Shown one piece after another: positions 36,501 through 44,806 of a stretch of DNA of 64,000 nucleotides (the first letter of the stretch is position 1; every line of letters starts with the position of its first letter). The DNA comes from Strongylocentrotus droebachiensis (taxonomy: Eukaryota; Echinodermata; Echinoidea; Camarodonta; Strongylocentrotidae), in the NCBI GenBank assembly GCA_035222895.1, contig JAVYIG010005416.1:62001-126000 (forward strand). The letters are read 5' to 3'. The position numbers were made by a program, and so were the translations under genes. The notes below the pieces were generated by a model. The model was given only the letters and a program-made list of their open reading frames with translations, searched no databases and was not told the origin of the DNA.

Positions 36501-39389
36501 ACAAACAGTACAACTCTTTCTAGGTTTAAAAGGTTATCCTAGTAATTTCTTATTCTCAAATGCTTTTTGACCACTAAGGACCTACTCATGAGTGTGTTTG
36601 CTGTGTATGTGTGTGTATGTGTGTGTGAGAGTATTTATATGTTCTATATTCTGTAGCTTAGTATTTCCATCCAGTGTATAATCATATACGTAACATTCTT
36701 TTTACTGTAAATGTATGTATTTTGTTGACTATAGGGCCCCGCTCACAAGATTAACTTCTAAAGGGGTCCTAAAACCATTCAGTTTATGATTTAATCAAGT
36801 TTGAATATGTTGGTTGATGTACTATTACCAGTCTCTTTTTTATGTAAATATTGTCTCATGCTTTGTGTGATTTTGAATAAAATGAGCTGAACTGAACTGA
36901 GTATATCGAGGACAGTCAAATTACCCGATACTGGTTGGTTAATTGTCCATGTATGGAACTATTTTGGGCCACATTGTTTTAAAATCGTTTCAAAATTACA
37001 TGTTTATGTAAATTATGCAAATGTGCTTAAGGGTCTCGAATTCCCCAATCAAGGATTTTTTTTAAAGGATCTAAGACACTAAGTTACCGGATCCTTTTAA
37101 GGGGGAGTTACTTTTTTTTGTGTGTTTATTTTCAAAACAGTGTCAAACTTACACGAATGTCATTAAAAAGTAACATAATGCAGTACTGTACTAGATCCAA
37201 ACAAATACCTTAAATGAGAATACAAGGGTAGAAACTTTTATAATAATATAATAATAATAAGACATTTCTTTACCGCAAATTGCATAATGCCTTAAAGCGG
37301 TTTAGGAGGAAAATAGTTGCTAATTAAAGGAAACAGAATTTGCGTTAAAAATTACATCAAAGCAAAATTAAGACTTTGCAAAATGAAAATAATACATGTA
37401 CATAATTATTAAACACTTACAACTAAAATACAAATAGTTCATAAATTAATAGTATCCTACGTTAATCTACACAATATAAAAGGCAAAAGGTCAGCGGGCT
37501 ATTCAGGAACAAGACTTTAAAAGATGTGTTTTTAGCATTCTCTTAAATGTATTTAAAGAACTAGCATTGCGAATTTGAAGGGGGTGATTTTCCAAAGTGT
37601 GTATAGCTGCATAAAGGAAAAAACGTTGACCGTATTGTTTGTAAGAAATAGTGTGAGACCGAGAACGGAGGGATTGAGAAGCAGATCGCAAAGTCCGGAC
37701 AGGAGCGTATCGAGGAAGGTGTTCAGAAAGAACCGAAGGAGCGATACCATGATAAGTCTTGAAATTAAGGAGGAGAATTTTGTAATTGATGAGAGAAGTG
37801 ATAGGAAGCCAGTGAAGTTTTTGAATAACAGGGGTAATGTGAATTGAACTAGGAACACAAGAAACACTGCGAGCTGCTGTGTTTTGGATATGCCGGAGCT
37901 TTGAGATTATTTTTGCAGGAATACCAAAGAGAAGGGAATTGCAAAAATCTAGCCTAGATTAAAGGTACTATGTCCCATTTAACACTAATATATAGAACTT
38001 CCTTGAAAACAAAAGGGCTTGAAAATGTCTTTTTGTGAGAAAATAACGACCATTAGTTGTCAAGTCGACTTTAGTGACTGCAATCACTTTAATAAATAGT
38101 CTGATTTTCAGACCCTTGTACCAAATGGTTGTATGTTTTTGTGCTGCGCAGAGATTCAATTAGTTTAATTTTTGCCATTACAAGTAGTGGGTTATTGATG
38201 TAGACAAATGCTCATGTACCCTTTACAGCTCATGGTATGTATGTTATTACCAAAGAAAAAAAAAGTCAGTCAGTCACTCCAAAGTGTCTGCCAGTGAAGT
38301 CTAGAAAGTAAACGGGTTTCCTTGCATAATTTGAATACTAGGACACCGCTTATGTTTAAATTTCACAGATAGGACATACGTGACATCAGGCGCGTACGCA
38401 GCGGGGGGGGGGGGGGGGGGGTCGGGGGGCTGGGGGTTGAACCTTCCCCCAATTTGTTTTATGTATGTCAGCGGCTGGCTGAGGCGTTGCGAAATTTTTC
38501 GGCGCGATTTAAACATGTTAACTCACCCCCCCCCCCCCCCTCGAAAAAAATCCTGCGTACGCCACTGCGTGACACATGTAATTCATGCAAAGTTCTACGG
38601 TATTTGATGTTGGCTGCAAAAGGGATACAGTATACAGTATTTTTGTTGTTGGCCTCGAAAATTAAAAAAATTGCACCCCCCCCCCCTCTTGTGCGCCAGA
38701 GGGGGGGGGGGGGGGGAGGGGGGCCATCTCCAAAAAAGGTAAAGTTAATGTGTATTTACACTTTTTGTATTCCTAGGGGGGGGGGACCGGCCCCCCTGGA
38801 TCCGCCACTGGTTCATGTGGTGGATGGTAATTTGGACGAAGAACCATGGTTACCATGGTCTTTTGTCCAAATTACTATCCAGTACCATAAGAACCATTGT
38901 AACCACGGTTTCGAACCGTGGTACCATTCCATGTAGTTGTTTTTATTAGGGTAGACTATTATCATGATCATAACTACGATGTTTAATTTATTAGACATAG
39001 CATGCCATAAATATTATATTTATTCTTATTATCATATTATCATTCAAGTGAAATGAATGATATTCTTCACTCAAAGGAACACAATTTGGTAATTGGCCAA
39101 GAAAACAAATATATTTTAAAAGAAAGAAAATGTAGGACCCTGATATTACGCCATAAAGCCCTATCACTTCCTAAAATCAGTATCACATTTTAACAAAAAT
39201 TAAAAATCAATACCATTTTTTGAGGCAAAAATCACAGTAGTACCCCTTGTTAATGTTCTTCAATGTATAAACATATGGCAATTCTTCAAGGATACATTGT
39301 CCCCTCGAAAAATTTGAAGTGAAGACCAAACTTCGCCCACAAGTAGCTGATTTTACAACACGCACAGATTCCATAGCAGACTCCGCCAT
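15585..39389 (-). CDS. SMYD-B: SMYD3-like SET-MYND lysine methyltransferase, intact, 9 exons
   Basis: Predicted 438-aa protein. Exons: 39214-39389, 32985-33045, 31824-32191, 30921-31023, 30344-30454, 29784-29874, 22016-22184, 21165-21273, 15585-15713. Phases agree throughout and the reading frame is open. Order of parts: split N-terminal SET strand (CGRSLVF), MYND zinc finger (residues about 52-91), SET core with CNRFTI (181-186), NHSC (207-210), CTISY with the expected catalytic Tyr (241), post-SET KCVKC cysteines, then a helical C-terminal domain ending in VTHGPHHSL. Length and exon-by-exon match to vertebrate SMYD3 (428 aa) support a histone or protein lysine methyltransferase using S-adenosylmethionine. 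The start is the Met of MAES, because the upstream in-frame ATG of SMYD-C is GTG here. Odd points: Arg replaces Ser in the CNS motif, introns are greatly expanded (introns 2, 6 and 8 hold most insertions), and the C-terminus is 14 residues longer than in SMYD-C. Expression is not shown by the sequence. Confidence 0.85.
15837..15863. repeat. GA microsatellite, conserved in SMYD-B and SMYD-C intron 8
   Basis: A (GA)n run followed by a unique segment (GCATCAA.AAGTTGATCACA) that also follows the (GA)n run at 46003-46018. It shows that both intron 8 sequences descend from one ancestor. Confidence 0.8.
16450..17668 (+). pseudogene. CR1 ORF1 with PHD-type zinc finger, broken
   Basis: The first frame (16450-16848, 132 aa) has a PHD-like pattern: CGKC, then a Cys/His cluster FYHQKCGGLPDELFDIV, then WHCSICKKY. 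This finger occurs in ORF1 of many CR1 elements, where the protein is thought to act as a nucleic-acid-binding chaperone. A basic, charged coiled-coil-like tail follows in shifted frames (16867-17064, 17122-17328, 17381-17668). Stops separate the pieces, so no full-length protein can be made. Confidence 0.65.
17730..20510 (+). pseudogene. CR1 ORF2: endonuclease and reverse transcriptase, broken
   Basis: APE endonuclease motifs are visible in order: VVETWLND (about 17825), MIVGDFNYRDVDW (about 18140) and LGTSDHNML (about 18345). Reverse transcriptase follows: AAGPDDIPPAFLKPLAEEL (about 19040), ENYRPISLTSV (about 19210), VVYLDLAKAFDTVPHKK (about 19420), QGSVLGPLCFLIYMNDL (about 19610), KFADDTKL (about 19690), and the thumb-like tail KSLVIPNLYYVIQAWCPYLK (20045 onward). 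At least five stops or frameshifts interrupt it (for example the stop before HGFRKGKST near 19322). The element is dead and sits antisense in intron 8 of SMYD-B. Confidence 0.8.
20880..21010 (-). repeat. SINE body/tail fragment without head
   Basis: Matches the middle of the SINEs at 47580-47853 and 57730-58008 (CTGGCTTTAGCAAGGCGGCC, CATTTCAAGGAATTAATTCC), but lacks the tRNA-like head. Confidence 0.6.
21533..21899. mobile_element. palindromic MITE with TACACTCTAAA ends
   Basis: Inverted ends TACACTCTAAATTACAGGGA and TCCCTGTAATTTAGAGTGTA, 367 bp, with an interior made almost wholly of degenerate GATTTAAATC motifs. In intron 7 of SMYD-B. Confidence 0.75.
22743..22958 (+). other. unassigned open frame
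   Basis: A 71-codon open frame ending just before the CpG-rich palindromic element at 22960. Codon composition is mixed and a Pro/Tyr-containing segment (PRIPEGVPSMYPLADGASC) looks mildly protein-like. No family is recognised and no flanking splice signals are convincing. Confidence 0.2.
22960..23565. mobile_element. CpG-rich inverted-repeat element
   Basis: Inverted ends of about 50 bp: left ACGCACGGCCAGCGCATTGG with AATTTGCAATTTGGG and CAGTGCGTTGTCG, right the reverse complement ending at about 23565. A third copy of the end motif sits inside near 23330-23360. The interior is unusually rich in CG and in GCGC/TGCG words compared with the AT-rich surroundings. No transposase frame. Confidence 0.65.
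23590..23888. mobile_element. MITE with GGGGGGTGTTTCACAAAGAT ends
   Basis: Imperfect inverted ends GGTGTTTCACAAAGATCC and GGATCTTTGTGAAACACC bracket about 300 bp of AT-rich sequence. The right half recurs at about 60405-60567. Confidence 0.7.
24420..24790 (-). mobile_element. LINE reverse transcriptase tail fragment
   Basis: On the minus strand, YPSRIGAKLKLPKPRTNY and VMAYNTLPPHIKSSPNI match the C-terminal pattern of non-LTR reverse transcriptases. Truncated and broken. Confidence 0.5.
24826..25178. mobile_element. Harbinger-type MITE, 353 bp, TAA target duplication
   Basis: Ends AGGGGCTTTCACACCGG and (reverse complement) AGTCCCTTTCACACCGG, flanked on both sides by TAA. The inverted termini extend about 65 bp and contain GCGTAG/GCGTAC motifs spaced about 10 bp apart. 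A 3-bp TAA duplication fits the PIF/Harbinger superfamily. Confidence 0.75.
25267..25861 (+). mobile_element. truncated Harbinger element: terminus plus transposase N-terminus
   Basis: Begins after TAA with AGCCCCCTTTTCACCGGATT, the same end as the MITE at 24826, followed by long GCGTAG/GCGTAC arrays to 25545. About 130 bp further on, 25673-25861 encodes a coiled, charged segment and then RRRRISVWVKPWIRCRPLQG followed by QY and a stop, the N-terminal signature of PIF/Harbinger nucleases (the RRRRxxWVRPW type). The catalytic DDE region is absent. The element is cut off where the minus-strand L1-like ORF1 relic begins. Confidence 0.65.
25862..26653 (-). pseudogene. L1-like LINE ORF1 (coiled coil plus RRM) relic
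   Basis: Minus-strand frame 26653-26123 ends in a coiled coil (FLIEEITPIFTKKFSENLRE, HITALERKMQSLLD). After a stop and a frameshift it continues as SEQYSRRKSLIFI and IDDIEIDRSHKLGQSIKKRD with GVIVKFTNYHVRVKIYKKG (26024 leftward). The order coiled coil, EQYSRR, IDRSHKLG, VIVKF is that of L1/Tx1 ORF1 RNA-binding proteins. Disrupted and therefore non-functional. Confidence 0.65.
27046..27172 (+). pseudogene. C2H2 zinc-finger gene fragment
   Basis: One frame reads THAGEKPF, the conserved inter-finger linker. One base later the frame shifts and reads FKCKYCEKIFNSSGNLTKHM, a C2H2 finger with Cys-x2-Cys-x12-His spacing. The second histidine, expected three residues after the first, is Leu. One inserted C between linker and finger explains the frame change. 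It is thus a decayed single finger, probably derived from a host zinc-finger exon or its retrocopy. Confidence 0.65.
27157..27500. repeat. 172-bp tandem duplication with two perfect hairpins per unit
   Basis: Two direct copies start at 27157 and 27329. Each carries GCTCGCCGCTTCGCGGCTCG and GACGATGCTCCGCATCGTC, short inverted repeats with 3-base loops. On the minus strand the first contains GCGAAGC, a sequence known to form an exceptionally stable mini-hairpin. Confidence 0.85.
27803..27995. mobile_element. truncated TTAA MITE, family 3
   Basis: Matches the first 190 bp of the 510-bp element at 12287 (TTAAAGGTAATACAAAG end) and then stops within intron 6 of SMYD-B. Confidence 0.7.
28005..29435. 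repeat. degenerate GTGCCCCTTTT minisatellite, possibly within a hAT-ended element
   Basis: From 28005 to 28975 a unit of about 30-35 bp recurs some 25-30 times with much divergence: roughly AAGTGCCCCTTTT, then CC/TCTGAT, then AAG. It reappears at 29360-29405, directly before a right end reading GCTCCGCCGCCTCTG, the reverse complement of a hAT-type CAGAGGCGGCGGAGC terminus. A matching left terminus was not found. Confidence 0.65.
31153..31303. mobile_element. short inverted-repeat element with AAGACCAAATAAC ends
   Basis: Inverted ends AAGACCAAATAACAAA and TTGGTTATTTGGTCTT, about 150 bp, with an internal C run followed by CTACATTTTCGGAGATAA, a segment also present in the element at 45405. In intron 3 of SMYD-B. 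Confidence 0.55.
33182..33725. mobile_element. palindromic MITE, about 75-bp arms
   Basis: Inverted ends TACACTTATTGACTAACTTC and its complement, extending through GATTCGTCAAGTCATGCATG. A TA dinucleotide at each end fits a Tc1/mariner-type duplication. In intron 2 of SMYD-B. Confidence 0.7.
33788..34110 (+). repeat. interspersed repeat, inverted copy at 63690-64000
   Basis: Starts TTAAAGGGATCGTTTAACAA and matches, as reverse complement, the sequence from the right window edge to about 63690 (shared words GAAGCCCTAAAA, CAATAGACTG, GTTATGAAAAC). A short ORF across it is incidental. Confidence 0.65.
34111..34510. other. SMYD-B intron 2, nothing recognised
   Basis: AT-rich, no exon or named repeat seen. 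Confidence 0.45.
34512..34900 (-). mobile_element. LINE reverse transcriptase C-terminal fragment
   Basis: Minus frame 34814-34512 reads MFALNSVIHSYPTRQRDNFH, IIYNGPSFWNGLDSEVKEAP and NCFKCKLRVFLLS, the conserved tail of CR1/L2/Rex-like reverse transcriptases. No RT core nearby. Confidence 0.65.
35060..36380. other. SMYD-B intron 2, nothing recognised
   Basis: Only short, non-homologous-looking ORFs on both strands. No splice-bounded exon or named repeat identified. Confidence 0.45.
36390..36900 (+). mobile_element. LINE 3' end with GAACT tail
   Basis: The frame ending at 36542 reads SFHISCIKEWNSLPDDITNS and LSRFKRLS, another non-LTR reverse transcriptase tail. About 350 bp of AT-rich 3' UTR follows, finishing in AATAAAATGAGCTGAACTGAACTGA (36877-36901), which looks like a short-repeat retrotransposon tail. 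Confidence 0.6.
37240..37958 (-). mobile_element. L2-like LINE 3' fragment
   Basis: The minus strand reads NTAARSVSCVPSSIHITPVI, QKLHWLPITSLINYKILLLN, RTLRSASQSLRSRS and NASSLNTFKRMLKTHLLKS in more than one frame, ending at an ATT/TAA-rich tail near 37240-37260. Same class as 4590-5345. Confidence 0.7.
37959..38640. repeat. interspersed repeat, copy 2 (first copy 2568-3240)
   Basis: Collinear with 2568-3100 apart from a hAT MITE inserted at 38387-38567. Begins at a TTAAAGG-type end, directly against the L2 fragment. Confidence 0.65.
38387..38567. mobile_element. hAT-type MITE, 181 bp, 8-bp target duplication
   Basis: Ends CAGGCGCGTACGCAG and (reverse complement) CAGTGGCGTACGCAG. Flanks CGTGACAT (38379-38386) and CGTGACAC (38568-38575) form an 8-bp duplication with one mismatch. 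The interior has a long G run and a long C run. The other copy of the surrounding repeat, near 3022-3030, lacks it. Confidence 0.75.
38641..38935. repeat. G/C homopolymer tracts and a CCATGGTTACC palindrome
   Basis: Runs of C (38677 onward) and G (38701 onward, 38776 onward) precede CTGGATCCGCCACTG, a hAT-like right terminus. Then 38828-38880 forms an inverted repeat (GGTAATTTGGAC...GTCCAAATTACTATCC around ACCATGGTTACCATGGT). Confidence 0.5.
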
Positions 39390-40097
39390 TATCACAAGTG
39401 TAAGCTTATGAGATTGCTCCTCTCGATCAGCTCAAACAGGCACGGGGCTACAATCGCTTTCAATGAGAGGCGAACGATAATTTTTTATTCAGCTATGCAG
39501 TTAAATGAATTTTTAAAAAATCTTATTTTGTATCGAGTGGGAATTCCCACTGACATTCATAACAGGAAATATTATGTTAACCTCTGCACTTGTTATCCTT
39601 CCGCTTAACCGAACCGTTCACCCACGCACATCTCAGCAATCCCTTTCGTTATAACAAGTTAAATGTATATGTTTTTTTTTTTCCCTTAGGGGTGGGAATT
39701 CCTACTCATGAACATTTCTTGGATAACATAACACTAGTACTTGTACAGTTTGGTACAGTCATATTTGTATAATTCACTTGCCAAATACTCGGCTCACTAT
39801 AGTGTGTACCTAATATCTGTTATTCATTGTAGGACTCAACTTAGTGAAATATCAGAAGTACATTAATGTAAGGAAGGTAATTATGCTGTATTAAGCATTT
39901 ACCTTGCTACTTTCATCTCATCCGTTTTTCCTTTCCCCCATTTCTTTTCTTCCATTCTGATCTCTTACTCTTTCTTATTCGTGTTTCTCCTCTCCCTTTA
40001 TAACTCCCTCATGACACCAACAATTGGGGGGGGGGGGTCGTTATTCAGAAGGGTCCCTATTCATAATACATCTACCAGAGAAGGGTCACTGCCATAG

Positions 40098-40178
40098 ATC
40101 GTGGTCGTGTTGTGGTCTAGTGGATAAGTCACCCGACTGCAGATTACAAGGTACGTGGTTCGAGTCCTGCCATGGCAC
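40098..40178 (+). repeat. tRNA-derived SINE head, duplicate of 9105-9187
   Basis: Same A-box and B-box-like sequences and the same flanks as at 9105, so it is a duplicated insertion rather than an independent one. Confidence 0.65.
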
Positions 40179-40201
40179 TAATATCCTTTAATTGGCAATC
40201 A

Positions 40202-41000
40202 TTAAAGGCCAAGTCCACTCCAAAAATAATTTACTTTCAATTTCAATAGAAGCAGAATAATCGGACAAACCAATCAAAAAAGTTTGAGCAAAATCGAATA
40301 TCTAATAAGAAAGTTATGATTTTTTGAAAAAGTCTGTAAAACTATGGAACAGTGAAAATCACAAGACAAATTTGAAATTCACTCATGAGTCTGGGACGCC
40401 ATGTCCTCACTATCCACTAATTGTTTTCTTTATATTGATAATATAAATTTCCTATTTTCCCCCTAAGAATCTTATTTCTTCACACTAGCATCCAAGTTAG
40501 ATTGATAGTAATATGTTTTTGAGTGGATGCACAAATATAGAGTAAAACAAATTCAGTTGCATCATGAAAAATGTGACTTTTGATAAACTATTTAGATAAC
40601 AATCAATAATTGTGAATATACAATATTCAGAACAAAATATAAATTCTTCAAAGTTCATAACAGATTTTGTGCGATGTCATGCACGCAGTATGAAACAGAT
40701 CATATAACCTGGGCAAAGTAAGGCATGGGGAAATCAAGTTTCGGGGGATAAAAAGAGAAATTAATGGGATTAAACTATATAATGCAGTTGATAAATAGTG
40801 AGGACAAGACGTCACAAACTGATAACCAAATTGGCAATTTGTGTAGTGATTTCCATTGTTCTATAGTTTTACTTATTTTAAAACAAAATCATAACTTTCT
40901 TATTAATTATCGATTTTGCTCAAACCTTTTTTGATTGGTTTTTCTGATTTTTCTGCTTCTATTGAAAGTAGGTTATTTTTGGAGTGGACTTGTACTTTAA
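40202..41000. mobile_element. TTAA MITE family 2, duplicate of 9210-10016
   Basis: TTAA at both ends and the same long inverted termini. Shared flanks show it was copied with the SMYD-A/B segment. Confidence 0.7.
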
Positions 41001-41523
41001 TTGCCACATTCCACCAAGGTGTTTGAATGGGGATGCGAAAGTTGATATGGTTGGATGAGCGCTTGTAAAATAACGCCTGGCTGCGGATTGCTCCACAGGG
41101 AGTTGACAGTGTGCTTTACATTGTGTGCGAGTAAGCCTGCATGAATCCGATGACCGGGGTGATACGTTCAATATTTGTAAAGGTCATCATTCATTTGGTT
41201 CACGTCTATGTATTGCTTTTAAAACATTTATTTTTATGGATTCGATTTTTAAGACAACTGCTCTGCCAAGGGTAAATAACGTTGACATGCCTACAATGTG
41301 TTCAAACATTCTAGCATCTGTTCCACAAGCGCATTAAAAATTGGGGAATGATGCAATATGTTCATGTTAACCACAAACACATACCTTTTATATTATCAGC
41401 AAAAATCATAACTTTCATTCATGTTAAAAGAAAAATAACCCTTTGAGATGTATTTACTATTTAGTGGGTAGAACTTGAAAGTCCAACAAACTATGATTTT
41501 TAGGGTTTACATTATGTAAAGAG

Positions 41524-41625
41524 CATGGGTGTCGATCCTTACGTAATACCTATTCATCAGGGGGGATGATCTATTCATTCATCCCCCCCTGATGAATAGG
41601 TATCAATGACAGATCGACACCCATG
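41524..41625. repeat. near-perfect 102-bp hairpin
   Basis: CATGGGTGTCGATC at the left pairs with GATCGACACCCATG at the right, and the inner ACCTATTCATCAGGGGGGAT pairs with ATCCCCCCCTGATGAATAGG and its final T around a short loop near 41572-41578. Confidence 0.8.
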
Positions 41626-41726
41626 GTAAAGAGTGTATTGAGTGATTGTTATGGAGCTGATATGAGAACATCAGCGATGATTCTAGTTTATCCTCTTGAA
41701 CTCTCTATCTGAAAGCACACCAGTGC

Positions 41727-41885
41727 ATGGATGAGATTATTCAATCTGAAACTCGTAACAACTCCATTAATTCCTGTCTGGAACATTGTCTTCAGGTACT
41801 TGAGAAGTTGAGCGGGGTGTATTGTCCTAATCTTTGGAATGTTAGTAGGTTTGCAGAAAGACAATTTGGTTTGGATACTTTATAA
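41727..41885 (+). other. 52-codon protein-like ORF, unrecognised
   Basis: ATG at 41727, TAA at 41883-41885. The peptide has balanced, protein-like composition with Cys, Trp and amphipathic helix character (CLEHCLQVLEKLSGVYCPNL, then WNVSRFAERQFGLDTL). The frame extends upstream to a TGA near 41696. I recognise no family. It could be an exon of an unseen gene, a captured fragment or chance. It sits between SMYD-B and SMYD-C on the opposite strand. Confidence 0.3.
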
Positions 41886-41959
41886 GTTTATACCATAAGT
41901 AATAGTAATAGTGCCTTATTGCTCTGCAGTTAATGTGCCTTTTTGGAATTCAGATAAAC

Positions 41960-42836
41960 TTTAAGATTCCTTCATCAAAGTGGTGATGCATTAGACCAAA
42001 GATATTTTGAGATGTATTCAATCAAGCTTTTTAAAAGGAAAATAATAATCATAAACATGCTTGTAGTAAAAGCAGTAGGTCATTTATCATGCTTGCTTGC
42101 AAGCTGTGATTAGAAGATGGGAATGGCCAGCTTCATTTTTTGTCTCACTGTTTCCAGTATTTTTCTAATTTTTCAATTGCTGCAGGTTTGGAATGATTCA
42201 CCTGGATACTTCATCATCAATAACCCACACATGTTTAGAAGAGTGCTGAAAACTTAAGACTCCGTTTTTTAGAGCGGCTGCTATAAACTCGGTAGACCAG
42301 GGACCCGTTTCACAAAGACTTTTTTCAATAAAAAATGACACAATCGCTTTCAATGAGAGGCAAACGATGTTTTATTCAGCTATGCAGTTGAATGATTTTT
42401 TTTTTAAATTGTATTTTTTATCGTGTGGGAATTCCCACTAACATTCATAAACAGGAAGTATTATGTTAACCTCTGCACTTGCTATCCTTCCGCTTAACCG
42501 AATCGTTCACCCACGCACATCTCAGCAATCCCTTTCGTTATAACAAGTTAAAGGAGCTACACAAAGAAAATTCACTAACAACTCATAATTATAACAAAGT
42601 ACATATGGATGGAAAGATTTTCTCTTGAAAACTTTAAGACTCCTTCTAAGTGGTGATGCATTAGACATTAGATGCATGTATTCAATCAAGCTTTTTAAAA
42701 GGAAAATAATAATCATAAACATGCTTGTAGTAAATGCAGTAGGTCATTTATCATGCTTGCTTGCAAGCTGTGATTAGAAGATGGGAATGGCCAGCTTCAA
42801 GAAAAGGGTTTTTTGTCTCACTGTTTCCAGTATTCT
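41960..42836. repeat. direct duplication of about 210 bp (41960-42175 and 42630-42836)
   Basis: The two blocks share TCAATCAAGCTTTTTAAAAG, ATAATAATCATAAACATGCT and GAAGATGGGAATGGCCAGCT and are separated by unrelated sequence, including part of the SMYD upstream repeat (42330-42560). Confidence 0.8.
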
Positions 42837-42916
42837 TTGTATCTCATTTCTGGATAATATGAATGAATGTACCATAAAAATAAAAACAAACCATCATAGT
42901 TGAAGTTAGCTGTTTC

Positions 42917-42922
42917 TTTATT
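42917..42922 (-). terminator. putative SMYD-C polyadenylation signal
   Basis: AATAAA on the minus strand in the context GCTGTTTCTTTATT, shared with 12223-12228 downstream of SMYD-B. It would give SMYD-C a 3' UTR of about 2.3 kb. Confidence 0.35.
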
Positions 42923-42929
42923 AAAGCAA

Positions 42930-44260
42930 AAGAATACAAACATATCTTTATGCTGCTCTTCAAAAGACATTAAGCGCTAACTTGATCACCGAGTATCACA
43001 ACTGAGTGCTGTACAATTTTGATTTCCTGTTTCCCATAAGTCTCTAACTCGAGTGACAGCCCTCATTAACATAAATAAACCTGTAAAATGAATATGAAAA
43101 TTTGTTTTCCTTTCTTTAATAGAAGACCTACTTTCGTAGTACCCTTTATCTCTCAGAGGTGTCTTTCTGTTAGTTACATGTAGATGGAAACATTTACCTT
43201 CCCTTTGAACTTGAGGCAAATGTGGTCCGACACTCCCCCCCCCTCCCCTCCCCCCCCCCCCCTCCCCTCCCCCCCCACCCATTCAAAATGGTCTAGTGAT
43301 GCCCCTTTTGAGTAGTACAAGAAGCCTTTACTTTGTACATATCTTAACAGGATAGTTAAGTTATGTTGCAGAGGGCGCTACACAAAATAATTTTTGTGTG
43401 CGATAATGAAAAACTGATTGTCAAATTTGAAAGAACATACAATTTAAATGACAAAATCATCTTTGTTTGATCAAAATTGGTTCAGAGACGGCTAAAATAT
43501 CCATAAATATAACCATTTCTAATATTTGTGTACCACCACAAGTATTAGATTATTTGAACCAGCTGTTGAAAAAATTAAATAGCTCCTTATACGTTGTATT
43601 CCAGCCGATGCCAATGTTGGCGTATTGTTGGCTTTTTTTGTGTTGGTTATGATACGCACAACCAGCCGGCCCATGTATTGTTATTATTGATTAAATAATC
43701 AATTAACGGTTACCATATTTTTTTTAAAGTAGAACTGAATTGGTATGATCTTATTTGCTACATTTCACACAATTTGGGGTCTAAAATTACCTTCATAGCA
43801 ATGTTAGGTCGTAAAAGGGCACTAGAAATGTCATAAATATTAAGAATAAGTGCAATAACCATGCACTTTGAAGGCATTTGCGGTCTGAAACAAGAACTCA
43901 ACTATCCCTTTTACTTTGTACATATCTTATCTTATACAAGAATACAAAAATATCTCTATGATGCTCTTTAAAAGAAATTAAGTGCTAGCTTGATCACTGA
44001 GTATCACAACTGAGTGCTGTACAATATTTATTTCCTGTTTTCAATAAGTTTCCAACTCGAGTCACAACCCTCATTAATTTAAATAAACCTGTAAAATGAA
44101 TATGAACATTTATTTTACTTTCTTTTGAAGACCTACTTTCGAGGAACCCATTATCTCTCCAAGTTTTCTTTCTGTTAGTTAAATGTAGATGGAAATATTT
44201 ATCCTCCCTTTGAACTTGAGGCAAATGTGTTCTGACATTGCCCCCCCCCCCCCCCCATTC
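42930..44260 (-). repeat. direct duplication carrying a shared open frame
   Basis: Blocks 42930-43240 and 43935-44245 are about 85 percent alike by eye. On the minus strand each holds an open frame (43282-42986 and 44224-43994) with the same peptide pattern: LPQVQRE.K.FHLH, YESRSS or LESRSS, HIHFTG, TRV..L..TGN..CTALSCDT, then a stop. A 3-base difference keeps both in frame. It lies in the presumed 3' UTR of SMYD-C. Function unknown and possibly non-coding. Confidence 0.5.
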
Positions 44261-44325
44261 AAAAGTGCCTAGTTATGCCCCTTTAGAGTGGTACAAAAAG
44301 CCTTTACATTGTACATATCTTATAC

Positions 44326-44806
44326 TTAAAGGCAAAGTCCACTCCAAAAAATAATTTACTTTCAATAGAAGCAGAAAAATCAGACAAACCAATCAAAAAA
44401 ATTATGAATATACAATATTCAGAAAAAAGTATCAAGTCTTTAAAATTTGTAAAAGATTTGGTGCAATGTCATGCACGGAATGTGATACAAATCTTAAGTC
44501 CTGGGCAAAGGCATGGGGAAATCAAGTTTTTGGGGATAAAATGAGAAATTAATGGGATTCAACTATATAAAGCAATTGATAAATCGTGAGAAACATGTCG
44601 TCACCAACTGATAACCAAATTGGCAATTTTTGTAGTGATTTCCAATGTTCTATAGTTTTATATATACATATATACATATATATTCATAACTTTCTTATTA
44701 GTTATCCGATTTTGCTCAAACTTTTTTTGTGATTTTTTGATGGGATTGTTTGATTTTTCTGCTTCTATTGAAAGTAATTTATTTTTTAAGTGGACCTGTA
44801 CTTTAA
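44326..44806. mobile_element. TTAA MITE family 2, shorter copy
   Basis: TTAAAGGCAAAGTCCACTCC at the left and GTGGACCTGTACTTTAA at the right. Internally deleted relative to 9210-10016. Confidence 0.65.

Larger units (their letters stand above)
39390..41345. repeat. 5' flank of SMYD-B, segmental duplicate of 8382-10360
   Basis: Collinear with the flank of SMYD-A, including SINE and TTAA MITE. A partial third match (42330-42560: GGGAATTCCCACTAACATTC and the CACCCACGCACATCTCAGCA block) lies further right. Nothing coding is seen. Confidence 0.8.

Noticed and set aside
37120..37210. Second MYND exon for SMYD-B
   Set aside because: The block resembles conserved intron 1-2 sequence that lies beyond the MYND exon in SMYD-A (7680) and SMYD-C (51870). 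It contains no MYND codons.
38380..38936. Long plus-strand ORF rich in Gly and Pro
   Set aside because: Runs through G and C homopolymers, a hAT MITE and repeat sequence. No splice or family support.
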